Assembly (NCBI RefSeq): GCF_047607445.1
Contig: NZ_JBLKRT010000021.1
Location: 1-64,000 of the forward strand
DNA from: Crystallibacter sulfonylureivorans_A
GTDB taxonomy: Bacteria > Actinomycetota > Actinomycetes > Actinomycetales > Micrococcaceae
Length of the DNA stretch: 64,000 nt
Reading direction: 5' to 3'
The notes under the pieces were generated by a model. That model saw only the letters and a list, made by a program, of their open reading frames with translations. It was not told the DNA's origin and searched no databases. Numbering within the stretch: position 1 is the first letter of the stretch; every line of letters begins with the position of its first letter. This document shows positions 1 through 7,956 of this stretch, in pieces. The translations under genes were made by a program, and so were the position numbers.

Positions 1-1154
1 GCCCCGGGAATGAAGACCACTCCGGCATCGATCGCGTCGTAGAGCAGCGGATAGGTGTCCACGCCCTCCGGCAGGGTCACCCAGACAAAGAAGCCGCCCT
101 CGGGTTCGGTCCAGCTGGCCCCTTCCGGCATGAACTCCTTCAGGGCGGACAGCATGGCGGCGCACCGCTCGGCATACAGCTGCCGGTAGGTATCGATCTG
201 CCCCAGCCAGTCGTGCTCGGCAAGGTAGCTGGTGATCAGCATCTGGTTCAGCGTCGGCGGGCAGAGGGTGACCGCTTCGTTGGCCAGGTAGAAGCTCCGC
301 TGCAGATGATCGGGCAGCAGCGCCCAGCCGATCCGCAGGCCCGGCGCCAGGATCTTGGAGAACGAACCCAGGTAGATCACGTCATCGGGGTTGCCCGCAC
401 GCAGCGGCTGCAGCGGCTGGCCGTCGAAGCGGAGCAGTCCGTAGGGATTGTCTTCGAGCACCAGGATGCCTGCTTCGCGGCAGATGTCCACCACATGCTG
501 CCGGCGTTCCGCGGCCAGCGTGATGCCGGAGGGATTGTTGAAACTGGGAATCGTGTACAGGAACTTGATGCTGCGGCCCTCGCCCTGCAGCTCCTCGATA
601 CGGCGCTGGAGTTCGGACGGGATGAGGCCGTGCTCGTCCATGGGGACCGGTTCCACCTGGACCTCGTAGGCCTCGAAAGTGTTGAGCGCGCCCACGTAGG
701 TCGGGTCCTCGCAGAGCACCACGTCCCCCGGATTGCAGAAGACTTTAGCCGCCACGTCTTGGGCGGACTGGGATCCGGCCGTGATCACCACATTCGCCGG
801 GTCTGCGCCGGTGATGCCCTCGTGTTCCATCACGTTGCAGATCGCCCGCCGCAGCTCTTCGGTGCCCTGTCCGCCTCCGTACTGGAGGGCGGCCATGCCG
901 TGCTCGGCGATCAGGCGCTGCGCCATGCCGGCAATCTTGTCCAGCGGCAGGGACTGCAGGTAAGGGTTGCCGCCGGCCAGCGAGACCAGGCCGGGACGCA
1001 TCGAAATGTCGAAAACGTCGCGAACGGCCGATTGCCTGATGTTTGCGGCCCGCTGCGAGAACAAGTGTTGGTGCCGGTGCGACGCCGTCGCACGTTCTAG
1101 CGCCACTTCCGTTTCAGCTGGCAGGGCGTCGAGGTCAGCATCCTGTGAAGTCAC
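1..1154 (-). CDS. PLP-dependent aminotransferase (class I/II, LysN/MocR-catalytic type), C-terminus beyond window
   Basis: Fold-type I PLP aminotransferase related to 2-aminoadipate/valine-pyruvate transaminases; it moves an amino group between an amino acid and a 2-oxo acid in the cytosol. Reading from the GTG at 1154, the protein has SLAGGNPYL (substrate side), NPSG, the pyridine-binding LEDNPYG stretch and the Schiff-base lysine in GSFSKILAPGLRIGW. There is no N-terminal GntR helix-turn-helix, so it is the enzyme-only form and not a MocR regulator. An in-frame TGA lies just before the chosen GTG. An alternative GTG at 1112 would shorten the N-terminus by 14 residues. The frame is open to base 1, so about 50 C-terminal residues are missing. 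The divergent-free neighbour upstream is a LuxR-type regulator on the same strand. The amino-acid substrate cannot be told from sequence. Confidence 0.88.
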   Translation of the reverse strand, partial: MTSQDADLDALPAETEVALERATASHRHQHLFSQRAANIRQSAVRDVFDISMRPGLVSLAGGNPYLQSLPLDKIAGMAQRLIAEHGMAALQYGGGQGTEELRRAICNVMEHEGITGADPANVVITAGSQSAQDVAAKVFCNPGDVVLCEDPTYVGALNTFEAYEVQVEPVPMDEHGLIPSELQRRIEELQGEGRSIKFLYTIPSFNNPSGITLAAERRQHVVDICREAGILVLEDNPYGLLRFDGQPLQPLRAGNPDDVIYLGSFSKILAPGLRIGWALLPDHLQRSFYLANEAVTLCPPTLNQMLITSYLAEHDWLGQIDTYRQLYAERCAAMLSALKEFMPEGASWTEPEGGFFVWVTLPEGVDTYPLLYDAIDAGVVFIPG

Positions 1155-1216
1155 TCACACAGGATAACGCGATGTGTTACAAACAGGAAACAGAAGTTTT
1201 CTATTGGTGCTTCGAC

Positions 1217-2191
1217 TCAGAGCCAGCCGGCGTCCCGCGCCTTCAGCGCGGCCTGGAAGCGGCTGTCCGCGCCAAGCTGTTCCAGCATCCAGGCGATGTG
1301 CCGCCGGCAGGTGCGGACACTGATGTCCAGTCTGCGGGCAATCACTTCGTCCGAGTACCCGGCTGCCATGGCGTTGAGGATGGCATGCTGGATGCCGTTG
1401 AGGACCGAGGCTTCGCTGTCCTGCCCGTCGAGCACATAGGGGTCCGCCAGCTCCCACGCCACATGGAACAGATTGATGAAGACCTGGATGAGGTTGAAGT
1501 CGCGGACCACCAGGGCGCCCCGGTCTTCCGGGTGCAGTTGGCGCCCGATTAAGGCGAGGTTGCGGTCGAAGATCATGATCTTCAGCGGCACATAGGGCAG
1601 CGTACGGTACTCGCCGCCGGCCGGGGAGATTGCGGCGACGGCTTTACGTGTGGGCACATGGTCCAGCGTGCTGGCGTGGCTGATGTTTTTCCTGATCACC
1701 CCGCGTTGGAGCAGTTCGAGATCCTTCTGGATGCCTTCCTCGTGGACATCGGCCGAGGAGCCGGAGCCGGGCTGGCTGATGAGTACCTGCTCGGCGACGT
1801 CGCGGCCGTAGTCCACCAGGAGCTTGCGGATCACCGCGGGGTCTTCGAGGACCTCCACGGAGGTATCGAGCGAGACGCGCTTGCGTGCCGCCAGATAGGT
1901 GGGAACCAGGGCGGCCATATCCGCCCGGTGCCCGCTGATCTTGGTGCGCAGGTCGATGAGCAGCCGCTCGTCGGAATCCACCAACTGTGAGAGCGCAACG
2001 TCGGGGGAGATGGCAACATAGCGCTCCACATCGGGCGCCGGCTGCTGCAACAGTTGCCGGCTGACGAGCTCTCCGATGGCAATATTGAGGTCGCGGATGG
2101 TGTAGCCAAGGGCCGTGGACGCGGTCTCCTTGGTCCAGCCGGGGTGGGCCACAGCGAATTCATAGACCTCGAATGCCGTCCCGCTCAGCAT
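1217..2191 (-). CDS. LuxR-type transcriptional regulator with TrmB-like N-terminal winged helix
   Basis: A 324-residue DNA-binding regulator. The C-terminal 60 residues carry a LuxR/GerE helix-turn-helix (GYSDEVIARRLDISVRTCRRH) and the N-terminus looks like a winged helix (TKETASTALGYTIRDLN). The middle is a PLD-like/TrmB-type sensor region, a layout common in Actinobacteria. The ATG at 2191 is chosen over the ATG at 2215 because GGAGGA stands 7 bases before it. The gene is divergent from the small-peptide/LanB-like cassette that starts at 2597, so it may control it; that link is only positional. Confidence 0.82.
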   Translation of the reverse strand: MLSGTAFEVYEFAVAHPGWTKETASTALGYTIRDLNIAIGELVSRQLLQQPAPDVERYVAISPDVALSQLVDSDERLLIDLRTKISGHRADMAALVPTYLAARKRVSLDTSVEVLEDPAVIRKLLVDYGRDVAEQVLISQPGSGSSADVHEEGIQKDLELLQRGVIRKNISHASTLDHVPTRKAVAAISPAGGEYRTLPYVPLKIMIFDRNLALIGRQLHPEDRGALVVRDFNLIQVFINLFHVAWELADPYVLDGQDSEASVLNGIQHAILNAMAAGYSDEVIARRLDISVRTCRRHIAWMLEQLGADSRFQAALKARDAGWL

Positions 2192-2596
2192 GGGGCGCTC
2201 CTCCGGTGGATCCATTTATGTATCACGCAGGGCTTGCTATTTCAGCCGCCGCTTGGCCGCTCTTTGGCTAGTCTAAGGCACTTCTTCGGCCGATCTTGCG
2301 CTGCCGGAAGGCTGCTACTTCCTGCCATGGCCACATTATGCCACCGGTTCCGGGTGTTTGTCTGGCCAATCGTCTAACCACCAGATTTCCGCGGAATCAC
2401 GCGGAGAATGGCCCACTCATCGCCGTGTCCGGAACCTGTCACCGCAAGCCCCAAGGCACGATCAGGGCATGTCCGGATGTTGCAAGTGGATTGGCTGGAC
2501 AGGCAGAGCAGTAGCACGGAACTCTTGGAGTTGTCGGGCCGAGCAGTTGGGCTGGATAAGCCACCGTACGAACCGAAGCCATGTGAAGGGAATGAC
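2192..2596. promoter_or_regulatory. Intergenic region between divergent regulator and RiPP-like cassette
   Basis: About 400 bases without a convincing gene between the LuxR-type regulator and the short secreted peptide. It must hold the two divergent promoters. Codon use in the open frames here lacks the third-position G/C bias seen in the neighbours. No clear operator palindrome was found by eye. Confidence 0.4.
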
Positions 2597-2752
2597 ATGT
2601 TCAAGAAGATCGCAAGCATCGCGGCAGGGCTGCTGGTTGCATTGGGGGCGGTCTCCGCGGCCACCCCGGCAGTAGCCGCTGATCTAGGTCCGGTTCCGCA
2701 GTCCGCAAAGTCAGTCAACGTTTCTACTTCAGCCCTTATCTGGGACTGGTAA
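2597..2752 (+). CDS. Short secreted peptide, possible RiPP precursor
   Basis: A 51-residue peptide with a textbook Sec signal: MFKK, a hydrophobic core (IASIAAGLLVALGAVSA) and an ATPAVAA cleavage site. The predicted mature part is about 23 residues, begins DLGPVPQ, is rich in Ser/Thr (five in its second half) and ends in ALIWDW. The start is supported by AAGGG seven bases upstream. It sits 100 bases before a LanB elimination-domain-like gene in the same direction. Ser/Thr are the residues that LanB systems act on, which makes this a possible substrate. A Sec signal is not a usual RiPP leader, so it could equally be an unrelated exported peptide. Confidence 0.55.
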   Translation: MFKKIASIAAGLLVALGAVSAATPAVAADLGPVPQSAKSVNVSTSALIWDW

Positions 2753-2852
2753 CAAGCCGCCCCATCTCATCGGCACTGTGCTGATTCCGCAACCAGGATG
2801 ACGCCGACTATCCCTCCCCAAGACCACCAGAACATCGAACCAGGAGAAGCGC

Positions 2853-3824
2853 ATGAGCCAGCTGACAGCCATCCGCCCGACAAGTTCGGTGAACGTCAAA
2901 CCGTACTGGTGGGTTCTGTCTATTTACACGGGTAGGCAGGACGTAGTCGACGCCGTCATAGGAGAACTGGTTACACCGCTGGTCGCCCACGCTCGCCGCG
3001 AAGGCGTGGGCCGCTGGTACTTCAGCCACAGCGCCGACCAGATGGGGCCTCACCTCAAGGTCCGGTTCCTGGGCCGCCGTCCAATCCTCGATAGCCTCCA
3101 AAGGTTTGAGCTGGCGGCCCGGGACCGGGTCCTGGACATCCTTCCCGACGTGACCACCCAGGAGAACTTCGTTCTGCCCTCGGGTAGCGAGAACTCCATC
3201 CAGACTTCCCCGGGCGACGCCGTTGTCCCCGTGCCGGAAGCCGACCTGGACCGCTTCGGCGGACCAGACGGGTTGGAACTGGCGGAGGAGGTGTTCGAAC
3301 TGTCCTCCGAGCTGGCCATGTGGGCCACGCAGCGCTTCAGTAAGTCGCAAGGCCGTTCCGCGCTGGCCTCGTTGCTCCTGTGTGATGCGGCCTGGGCCAT
3401 GATGTACGGGCCGAAGGCGCCGCAGTGGCCTGACCGCAGCAGATTGTCCTGGGAGTACTGCTGGGACAACCACTTGAGGGTATCCACAGCCGAGTTGGGC
3501 CGTTCGGCGCCGAAGGCGCGGCACAGCCTCACTGCAGGGTTGGTCGCACGCACGGCGCCGATGCACCGGTTGATGGCAGCCACCGCGGACGAGAGCAGCG
3601 TGCAGAACTGGCGCCGCCGCTGGATCAGGACGCTTGACTCCTACCTCTACCGGGCAGATCGGGCCCGTGTGAGCCGCAGCGCCCAGCAACTGACGTTCTG
3701 TCAGGCCCACCTGTTGATGAACCGGCTGGGATTTACTACCTGGGAGGAAGCCGCACTCGGTGTCTATGCCAGAGCATGGTCGCCCGAAGTCGAATCCTCC
3801 CTGTTGGAAAAGAGGACAAAATGA
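2853..3824 (+). CDS. Stand-alone lantibiotic dehydratase C-terminal (elimination) domain-like protein
   Basis: A 323-residue protein that resembles the SpaB_C/thiopeptide-type bacteriocin family (PF14028-like). Signs are the N-terminal YWWVLSIYTG strand, a WYFSHSADQMGPHLKVRFLG block matching the family's W-F-RY-DP-HLR-R pattern, and a helical C-terminus with conserved Cys/His/Arg near QQLTFCQAHLLMNRLG. In full LanB enzymes this domain eliminates glutamate from glutamylated Ser/Thr to give dehydroamino acids. Stand-alone relatives include TbtC-type lyases and TbtD-type pyridine synthases. No glutamylation domain (PF04738), LanC, YcaO or protease is nearby, so the role is open. It has AGGAGAAG before the ATG, and its stop overlaps the next start as ATGA, which implies coupling with the 61-residue peptide. 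Confidence 0.75.
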   Translation: MSQLTAIRPTSSVNVKPYWWVLSIYTGRQDVVDAVIGELVTPLVAHARREGVGRWYFSHSADQMGPHLKVRFLGRRPILDSLQRFELAARDRVLDILPDVTTQENFVLPSGSENSIQTSPGDAVVPVPEADLDRFGGPDGLELAEEVFELSSELAMWATQRFSKSQGRSALASLLLCDAAWAMMYGPKAPQWPDRSRLSWEYCWDNHLRVSTAELGRSAPKARHSLTAGLVARTAPMHRLMAATADESSVQNWRRRWIRTLDSYLYRADRARVSRSAQQLTFCQAHLLMNRLGFTTWEEAALGVYARAWSPEVESSLLEKRTK

Positions 3825-4006
3825 CCCCGTTCGGTTTTTCGTCGATCGGACCCGAATCCAGGGGGCCGGAAGTCCCGAACGAAAAAACTTCAGAGGTTGA
3901 CCAGTCCGGCGTACTGGGTGCGCACGGTCAGGATGACGACCTCTGGAACCTCACCGGCAGCAACTACCTGCGTGACGCCGCGTGGGCCGACCAAGCCTGG
4001 CAATAA
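3821..4006 (+). CDS. 61-residue acidic Trp-rich peptide, candidate RiPP precursor
   Basis: Its ATG overlaps the stop of the LanB-like gene by four bases (ATGA), and AGAGGA precedes it, so it is very likely translated. The N-terminal two thirds are polar and acidic like a leader (PEVPNEKTSEVDQ). The C-terminal 25 residues contain DDDLWNLTG, NYLRDAAW and a final ADQAWQ, with three Trp. It has no Cys and no signal peptide. A strong terminator follows at 4059, so the three-gene cassette ends here. Recognition as a precursor is inference from size, coupling and composition; no family was recognised. Confidence 0.6.
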   Translation: MTPFGFSSIGPESRGPEVPNEKTSEVDQSGVLGAHGQDDDLWNLTGSNYLRDAAWADQAWQ

Positions 4007-4058
4007 GAGACGCCCACCGGCACTCCGCCGGACACTCAGCCATCCTCCCCCCCCCAAT

Positions 4059-4102
4059 AGGATCAGGCCGGAGCCTCCCCCCCAACGCTCCGGCCTGATC
4101 CT
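4059..4102. terminator. Strong hairpin terminator, probably bidirectional
   Basis: Perfect 16-base stem: AGGATCAGGCCGGAGC at 4059-4074 pairs with its complement at 4087-4102 across a 12-base loop. It lies between convergent genes, the peptide gene ending at 4006 and the lipoprotein gene ending at 4117. Confidence 0.85.
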
Positions 4103-4116
4103 TCTCTTGCGGGATC

Positions 4117-4602
4117 CTACGTTGGTGGAACGTCCGGAGCGGGGCTGTTCCACGAGAGTCGCCGGTCCTGCCCCAGGATTGAGATGATCAGCGGCTGCCG
4201 GCGGTCGGCGTCCGGAGGAACGTCGAAAACATGTGTCATCGGCGCAAGGTCATCCGTGCAAGCCAGCGAGCGTGGATCTTCATAGGTGTCGACGGCGTCG
4301 ATGGCCACGTGGTTCGGTGACAAAACCGTCCTGCCGGTACTGACCACGGGGCACGACGACGACCCGTACGTGACGACGGCGAATGCGCTGCCGCCCTTGA
4401 GGAGAAACACCTGGATGGTGGAGTCGGGGTCAGCGAGCGGGTCGGGCTGCCGCAGCTCCGTGCCCGACCCCGGCGGCGTTCCACGGTACATGTTGTCACC
4501 CGGCTCGGGCAGCGGCCCCGCAGGCCCATGGCATCCGCCGAGCATCAACGCGCCAGCACCAACAGTGATGGCGACAGCCAGGGCCGCGAGAGTGCGGCGC
4601 AT
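4117..4602 (-). CDS. Small lipoprotein of unknown function
   Basis: A 161-residue protein with a type II signal peptide: MRRT, a hydrophobic stretch and the lipobox LGGC with the acylated Cys near residue 24. The mature part is a small predicted beta-rich domain with two later Cys (SSSCPVV and SLACTDD) that could form a disulfide. It should be anchored on the outer face of the membrane. No family was recognised. Confidence 0.75.
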   Translation of the reverse strand: MRRTLAALAVAITVGAGALMLGGCHGPAGPLPEPGDNMYRGTPPGSGTELRQPDPLADPDSTIQVFLLKGGSAFAVVTYGSSSCPVVSTGRTVLSPNHVAIDAVDTYEDPRSLACTDDLAPMTHVFDVPPDADRRQPLIISILGQDRRLSWNSPAPDVPPT

Positions 4603-4673
4603 GTCAGCCGCCGGTAGGGGACTCGGCTGCCGGCGAAGCCAGCAGTTTGTTCAGCAAGCGCAGGACCGGCTGC

Positions 4674-5507
4674 CTAATGGCCGAAGACGTCGGCATCGGC
4701 AATGTCCTTGGTCCCGCGGTCCAGCGCCGACAGTTGCTCCAATTCCGGGGCCTCCATCATGAAGTCGAAAATGGCGAAATTTTCGGCCAGCCGGTCCGGG
4801 TGCGCGGACTTGGGGATCGGAATATGCCCCAACTGGGTGTGCCAGCGCAGCACCACCTGCGCCGGAGTCTTGCCGTACTTGTCGGCCAGCGACTGGACGG
4901 CGGGTTCGCGGAGCAGATCCCCGCCCTTGCCCAGAGGACTCCACGACTCGGTCACGATGCCGTGTTCGCGGTGGATCTCCACCAGATCGCTGCGGGTGTG
5001 CCGCGGGTCCAGTTGGATCTGGTTGACCTCGGGCACCAGCCCGGCGTCGAACAGGCGCTGTAAGTGCGCAGGCTTGAAGTTGGATGTGCCGATGGCCCGG
5101 ACGCTCCCGTCCGCCAGCAGCCGGGCCAGGCCCTGGAATGCCTCCACGTAGCGGTCCTGCCCTGGGTTCGGCCAGTGGATCAGCAGCAAATCCACATAGT
5201 CAACGCCCAGTCGCCGGGCGCTGGCCTCGAAGGCCGCCCGCGCGCCGTCTACGCTGTGCCACTCCTTGTTGAACTTGGTGGTGATGAAGACGTCGGACCG
5301 GTCCAGTCCGCTGCGCCGCAACCCCTCGCCCACGCCCTCTTCGTTCTGGTAGTTCTCCGCCGTGTCGATCAGCCGGTAGCCCAGCCCGAGGGCAGTTTCC
5401 ACCGTCTGGGCGACGTCGGTATTGTCCAGCGGCCAGGTTCCCAGCCCAAGCAACGGCATTTTGGCCCCATGGCGCAGGGTCACGAGCGGAGCAAGCAGGT
5501 CGGCCAC
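4674..5507 (-). CDS. Aldo/keto reductase (2,5-diketo-D-gluconate reductase type)
   Basis: NADPH-dependent reductase of the AKR5 type, 277 residues from a GTG at 5507 preceded by GGAGA nine bases away. The upstream in-frame extension to 5576 lacks family similarity. Catalytic tetrad residues are visible: Asp and Tyr in RLIDTAENY, Lys in FITTKFNKEW and His in LLIHWPNP. The C-terminus has the cofactor-binding IPIPKSAHPDR. A clear paralog lies in the mobile element at 26514-27344. The physiological substrate is not known. Confidence 0.9.
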   Translation of the reverse strand: MADLLAPLVTLRHGAKMPLLGLGTWPLDNTDVAQTVETALGLGYRLIDTAENYQNEEGVGEGLRRSGLDRSDVFITTKFNKEWHSVDGARAAFEASARRLGVDYVDLLLIHWPNPGQDRYVEAFQGLARLLADGSVRAIGTSNFKPAHLQRLFDAGLVPEVNQIQLDPRHTRSDLVEIHREHGIVTESWSPLGKGGDLLREPAVQSLADKYGKTPAQVVLRWHTQLGHIPIPKSAHPDRLAENFAIFDFMMEAPELEQLSALDRGTKDIADADVFGH

Positions 5508-5641
5508 GATGAGAGTCTCCTCTGGTTGTCCTTCCGGCCCGACCTCCGGGCCAGTGGCACCCAGCCTAAGGGCCAATGCGTCGGCTGTGCACCCCTGGCG
5601 GCGGCTAGCGGCATCGGAAGGCAGGGAGAGAGCAGGCAGCC

Positions 5642-6076
5642 CTAACGGCGAGCAGGCTCCGTTGATCCGGCGGATGCTTCCGACGCTGCCTCCGGGGCGC
5701 CCGAGTCAGGGGCTGCGGTGCGCGTTTCCAGCCAGGCCAGCACATCGGAGAGCCGGATCCGCCGGTGCGTCCCGCGGTACTGCACCGGAATGGTGCCGGC
5801 ATCGGTCAGACGCCGCATGTACGTGAGCGAGACGCCGGCCACCTCGGCCGCCTGCGACGTATTCAGCAGCTCCACCGAGGAGCTGACCATCACCGCATCC
5901 CCGTGGGCGAAGCGGCGGAGCAGGTCGACGACGGCGTCCGCGGCCTGGGCGGGCAGCTTCACCGCCGTGCCATTGACGAAGACAGTGACATCCGCGCTTT
6001 CGTCGAGCGCTCGCTGCAGCCGCTGCGCCTGGGCAGCGGGAAGGGCATCGGTGGTGCGGGGCGTCAGCTGGGCCAT
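5642..6076 (-). CDS. Excisionase-family helix-turn-helix DNA-binding protein
   Basis: A 144-residue protein from the ATG at 6076. Residues about 70-120 form a MerR/excisionase-type winged helix (LLNTSQAAEVAGVSLTYMRRLTDAGTIPVQYRGTHRRIRLSDVLAWL, quoted here only as a location from residue 73 on). The N-terminal half (FVNGTAVKLPAQ) resembles the antitoxin-like N-domain often fused to this helix-turn-helix in Actinobacteria. No partner toxin lies next to it. It is divergent from the DedA-like gene and may regulate that gene or itself. Confidence 0.75.
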   Translation of the reverse strand: MAQLTPRTTDALPAAQAQRLQRALDESADVTVFVNGTAVKLPAQAADAVVDLLRRFAHGDAVMVSSSVELLNTSQAAEVAGVSLTYMRRLTDAGTIPVQYRGTHRRIRLSDVLAWLETRTAAPDSGAPEAASEASAGSTEPARR

Positions 6077-6163
6077 GAACACAGCGTAGGGCACTTCCTG
6101 CCCCGATGGCGGAAGGTGTCCGCCGCCGTCGTTGTCTGGCTGTGACGCATTCTGAAGCCGGCG

Positions 6164-6193
6164 TTGACATGGCATCCGGGCCTGCTGTTAGGT
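6164..6193 (+). promoter_or_regulatory. Sigma-70-type promoter in the 6077-6385 gap
   Basis: TTGACA at 6164-6169, an 18-base spacer, and TTAGGT at 6188-6193, reading toward the DedA-like gene. The rest of the 309-base gap between the helix-turn-helix gene and the DedA-like gene shows no supported gene. Confidence 0.45.
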
Positions 6194-6385
6194 GCTCCTA
6201 GAATCCCTTCCGGCCCGGCGTCGCTGCGGGCCGCCCTACGCCCACCCACAGGAGGACCTTGTGCGGCAGACTTGCCCGCTGAGCCGGACCGCCGTCGCGG
6301 CCTCCGCATGCCGGCAGGCCGGCGGCAGCGGGATCGCGGCGCTGGGGGAGCGGCGCCGGAGGAGCACCGTGGAGCGCGCGGCTTG

Positions 6386-6865
6386 ATGGAGCAGATCGCC
6401 AGTCTCCCATTCGGGCTAGCAGTGCTGAGCTTGTTTGCCATTGTGATGCTGCGCGCCAACGCCACCTATTGGGCCGGCAGGGCCGTGGCCGCCGGTGGCC
6501 GGCACACCCGCTTGGCCCGTCAGCTGGATTCACCCCCGATGCGCCGGGCGGAGGCGATCATTGCGCGCTGGGGAGCCCCCGCCGTCGCACTGTCTTTCCT
6601 CACCGTGGGAATCCAGACGGCGGTCAATGCCACTGCCGGGTTGGGCCGGATGCCGCTGCGCCGCTACCTGCCGGCCGTGCTGATCGGCTCCGTGCTGTGG
6701 GCGCTGCTGTATGCCACGGTCGGGCTGGCCGCCCTGAGAGCCTGGCTGGCCGCGACCGCCGGCTCCCCGGTGGGGATCGCCGTCGTGCTGCTGCTGGCAG
6801 TTGCCGTGGTGGTCGGCGTGCTGCTGGCCCGGCGTCGACGGCAGCGGGACCAAGCCTCTGCCTGA
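6386..6865 (+). CDS. Compact DedA/VTT-like membrane protein
   Basis: A 159-residue integral membrane protein with about four hydrophobic segments. The block RWGAPAVALSFLTVGIQT followed by GLGRMPLRRYLPAVLIGSVLW matches the DedA/SNARE-associated core, where an arginine and a G-x-x-x-M-x-x-x-x-F/Y helix are conserved. N-terminal ATYWAGRAVAAGG also fits. DedA proteins act in phospholipid flipping and membrane homeostasis. The protein is shorter than typical DedA (about 200 residues). A paralog at 19547-20076 is frameshifted. The start follows GGAGCG and is not certain. Confidence 0.72.
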   Translation: MEQIASLPFGLAVLSLFAIVMLRANATYWAGRAVAAGGRHTRLARQLDSPPMRRAEAIIARWGAPAVALSFLTVGIQTAVNATAGLGRMPLRRYLPAVLIGSVLWALLYATVGLAALRAWLAATAGSPVGIAVVLLLAVAVVVGVLLARRRRQRDQASA

Positions 6866-7023
6866 TCGATCTGCCTTGGCCGTCTGCTCCACCTGAACCG
6901 CCAGATCCGGCGGGCCGTCGGGGCGCCCGGGACAGAACACGTAGCAGACGACGTGGCCGACGCCTCAGCCGCTATCCCTCCCGCCGTTGGTGGCTCCGGC
7001 AGCGAAAACATTAGGCTAGGGGT

Positions 7024-7869
7024 ATGCCCGCTTTCAGAAACCGTCGTGCCGCTGCCCTCCCCGCCAAACTTTCCCGCTCCTGGCTGCTGGCCTCCGCAGC
7101 GGACGAAGCGAATTTCGGCCCGGCGCTCGCCTCTGAAGCAGACTCGGTCATTTTCGACATGGAAGACGCCGTGCCCGCCGCGGGCAAGGCCGAGGCCCGG
7201 GAGCGCGTGGTGGAGGCGCTGTCCACCGGCATGACCGCCTGGGTCCGCGTGAACGGCATTGAAACCGAGTACTGGGCCGACGACCTGGCCGCGCTGTCCA
7301 AGGCGCCGGGCCTGCGTGGCGTCATGCTGGCCATGACGGAGAAGCCCGAGCAGGTCACGCACACCGCCATGCGCCTGCAGGCCGGCACCCCGGTGCTGGC
7401 ACTGATCGAATCCGCCGTCGGCATCGAGAACGCCACCGACATCGCCCGCGCGCCGGGCACCTTTCGGCTGGCCTTCGGCGTGGGCGACTTCCGCCGCGAC
7501 ACCGGTGCCAGCGATTCGCCGATGGCGCTGGCCTATGCCCGCTCGCGGCTGGTGGTCGCGTCCCGCGTGGGACAGCTGCCCGGCCCGATTGACGGCCCGA
7601 CCGTGGGCGCGCTCGGCGAGGAACTGCTCGAAGCCTGCAAGGTCACCGCGTCCATGGGCATGACCGGCAAGCTCTGCCTGCTCACCGATGCCGCCGACAC
7701 CATCAACAAGGGGCTCTCGCCCAGCGAGTCGGAGATCAAGTGGGCGCACGAACTGCTGGACGCGCACGCGGCCGGCGCCGTGGTGGGCGACGGCTCCTAC
7801 CTGCCGCGTCTGGCCCGCGCCGAGAAGATCTCCTCGCTGGCTGATTCCTACGGGCTCTGGAACGCGTAA
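7024..7869 (+). CDS. HpcH/HpaI aldolase / citrate lyase beta-subunit (CitE-like) protein
   Basis: A 281-residue TIM-barrel C-C lyase of the CitE/malyl-CoA lyase group. Family signs are SVIFDMEDAVP (metal and carboxylate side), VRVNGIE, LIESAVGIENA (metal-binding Glu) and FGVGDFRRD. Such proteins cleave or form (3S)-citramalyl-CoA, malyl-CoA or similar thioesters. No citrate lyase alpha or gamma subunit lies nearby, so it is the free-standing CitE type. A terminator follows directly. Confidence 0.88.
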   Translation: MPAFRNRRAAALPAKLSRSWLLASAADEANFGPALASEADSVIFDMEDAVPAAGKAEARERVVEALSTGMTAWVRVNGIETEYWADDLAALSKAPGLRGVMLAMTEKPEQVTHTAMRLQAGTPVLALIESAVGIENATDIARAPGTFRLAFGVGDFRRDTGASDSPMALAYARSRLVVASRVGQLPGPIDGPTVGALGEELLEACKVTASMGMTGKLCLLTDAADTINKGLSPSESEIKWAHELLDAHAAGAVVGDGSYLPRLARAEKISSLADSYGLWNA

Positions 7870-7889
7870 GGCCCTTTAGCCCCGGTGAA

Positions 7890-7915
7890 GCCCGACGGCG
7901 GTGCCTCCGTCGGGC
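7890..7915 (+). terminator. Hairpin terminator after CitE-like gene
   Basis: GCCCGACGG at 7890-7898 pairs with CCGTCGGGC at 7907-7915 across an 8-base loop, 21 bases after the stop codon. No long T tract follows, as is common in high-GC genomes. Confidence 0.6.
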
Positions 7916-7956
7916 GCGTCCGTCGGGCGCTCACACCGCTTGGCGCCGCCCCCGGG

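Noticed and set aside
213..1100. Long plus-strand frame across the aminotransferase gene
   Set aside because: It is the antisense shadow of a clear PLP aminotransferase; the text has no domain and the minus strand has full family motifs.
2853..3824. Reading the LanB-like protein as a peptide aminoacyl-tRNA ligase (PEARL)
   Set aside because: PEARLs keep the glutamylation domain and lack this C-terminal domain; the protein here is the opposite half.
4674..5576. Longer start of the chromosomal aldo/keto reductase
   Set aside because: The additional 23 residues have no family similarity and GGAGA with GTG at 5507 gives the normal length.
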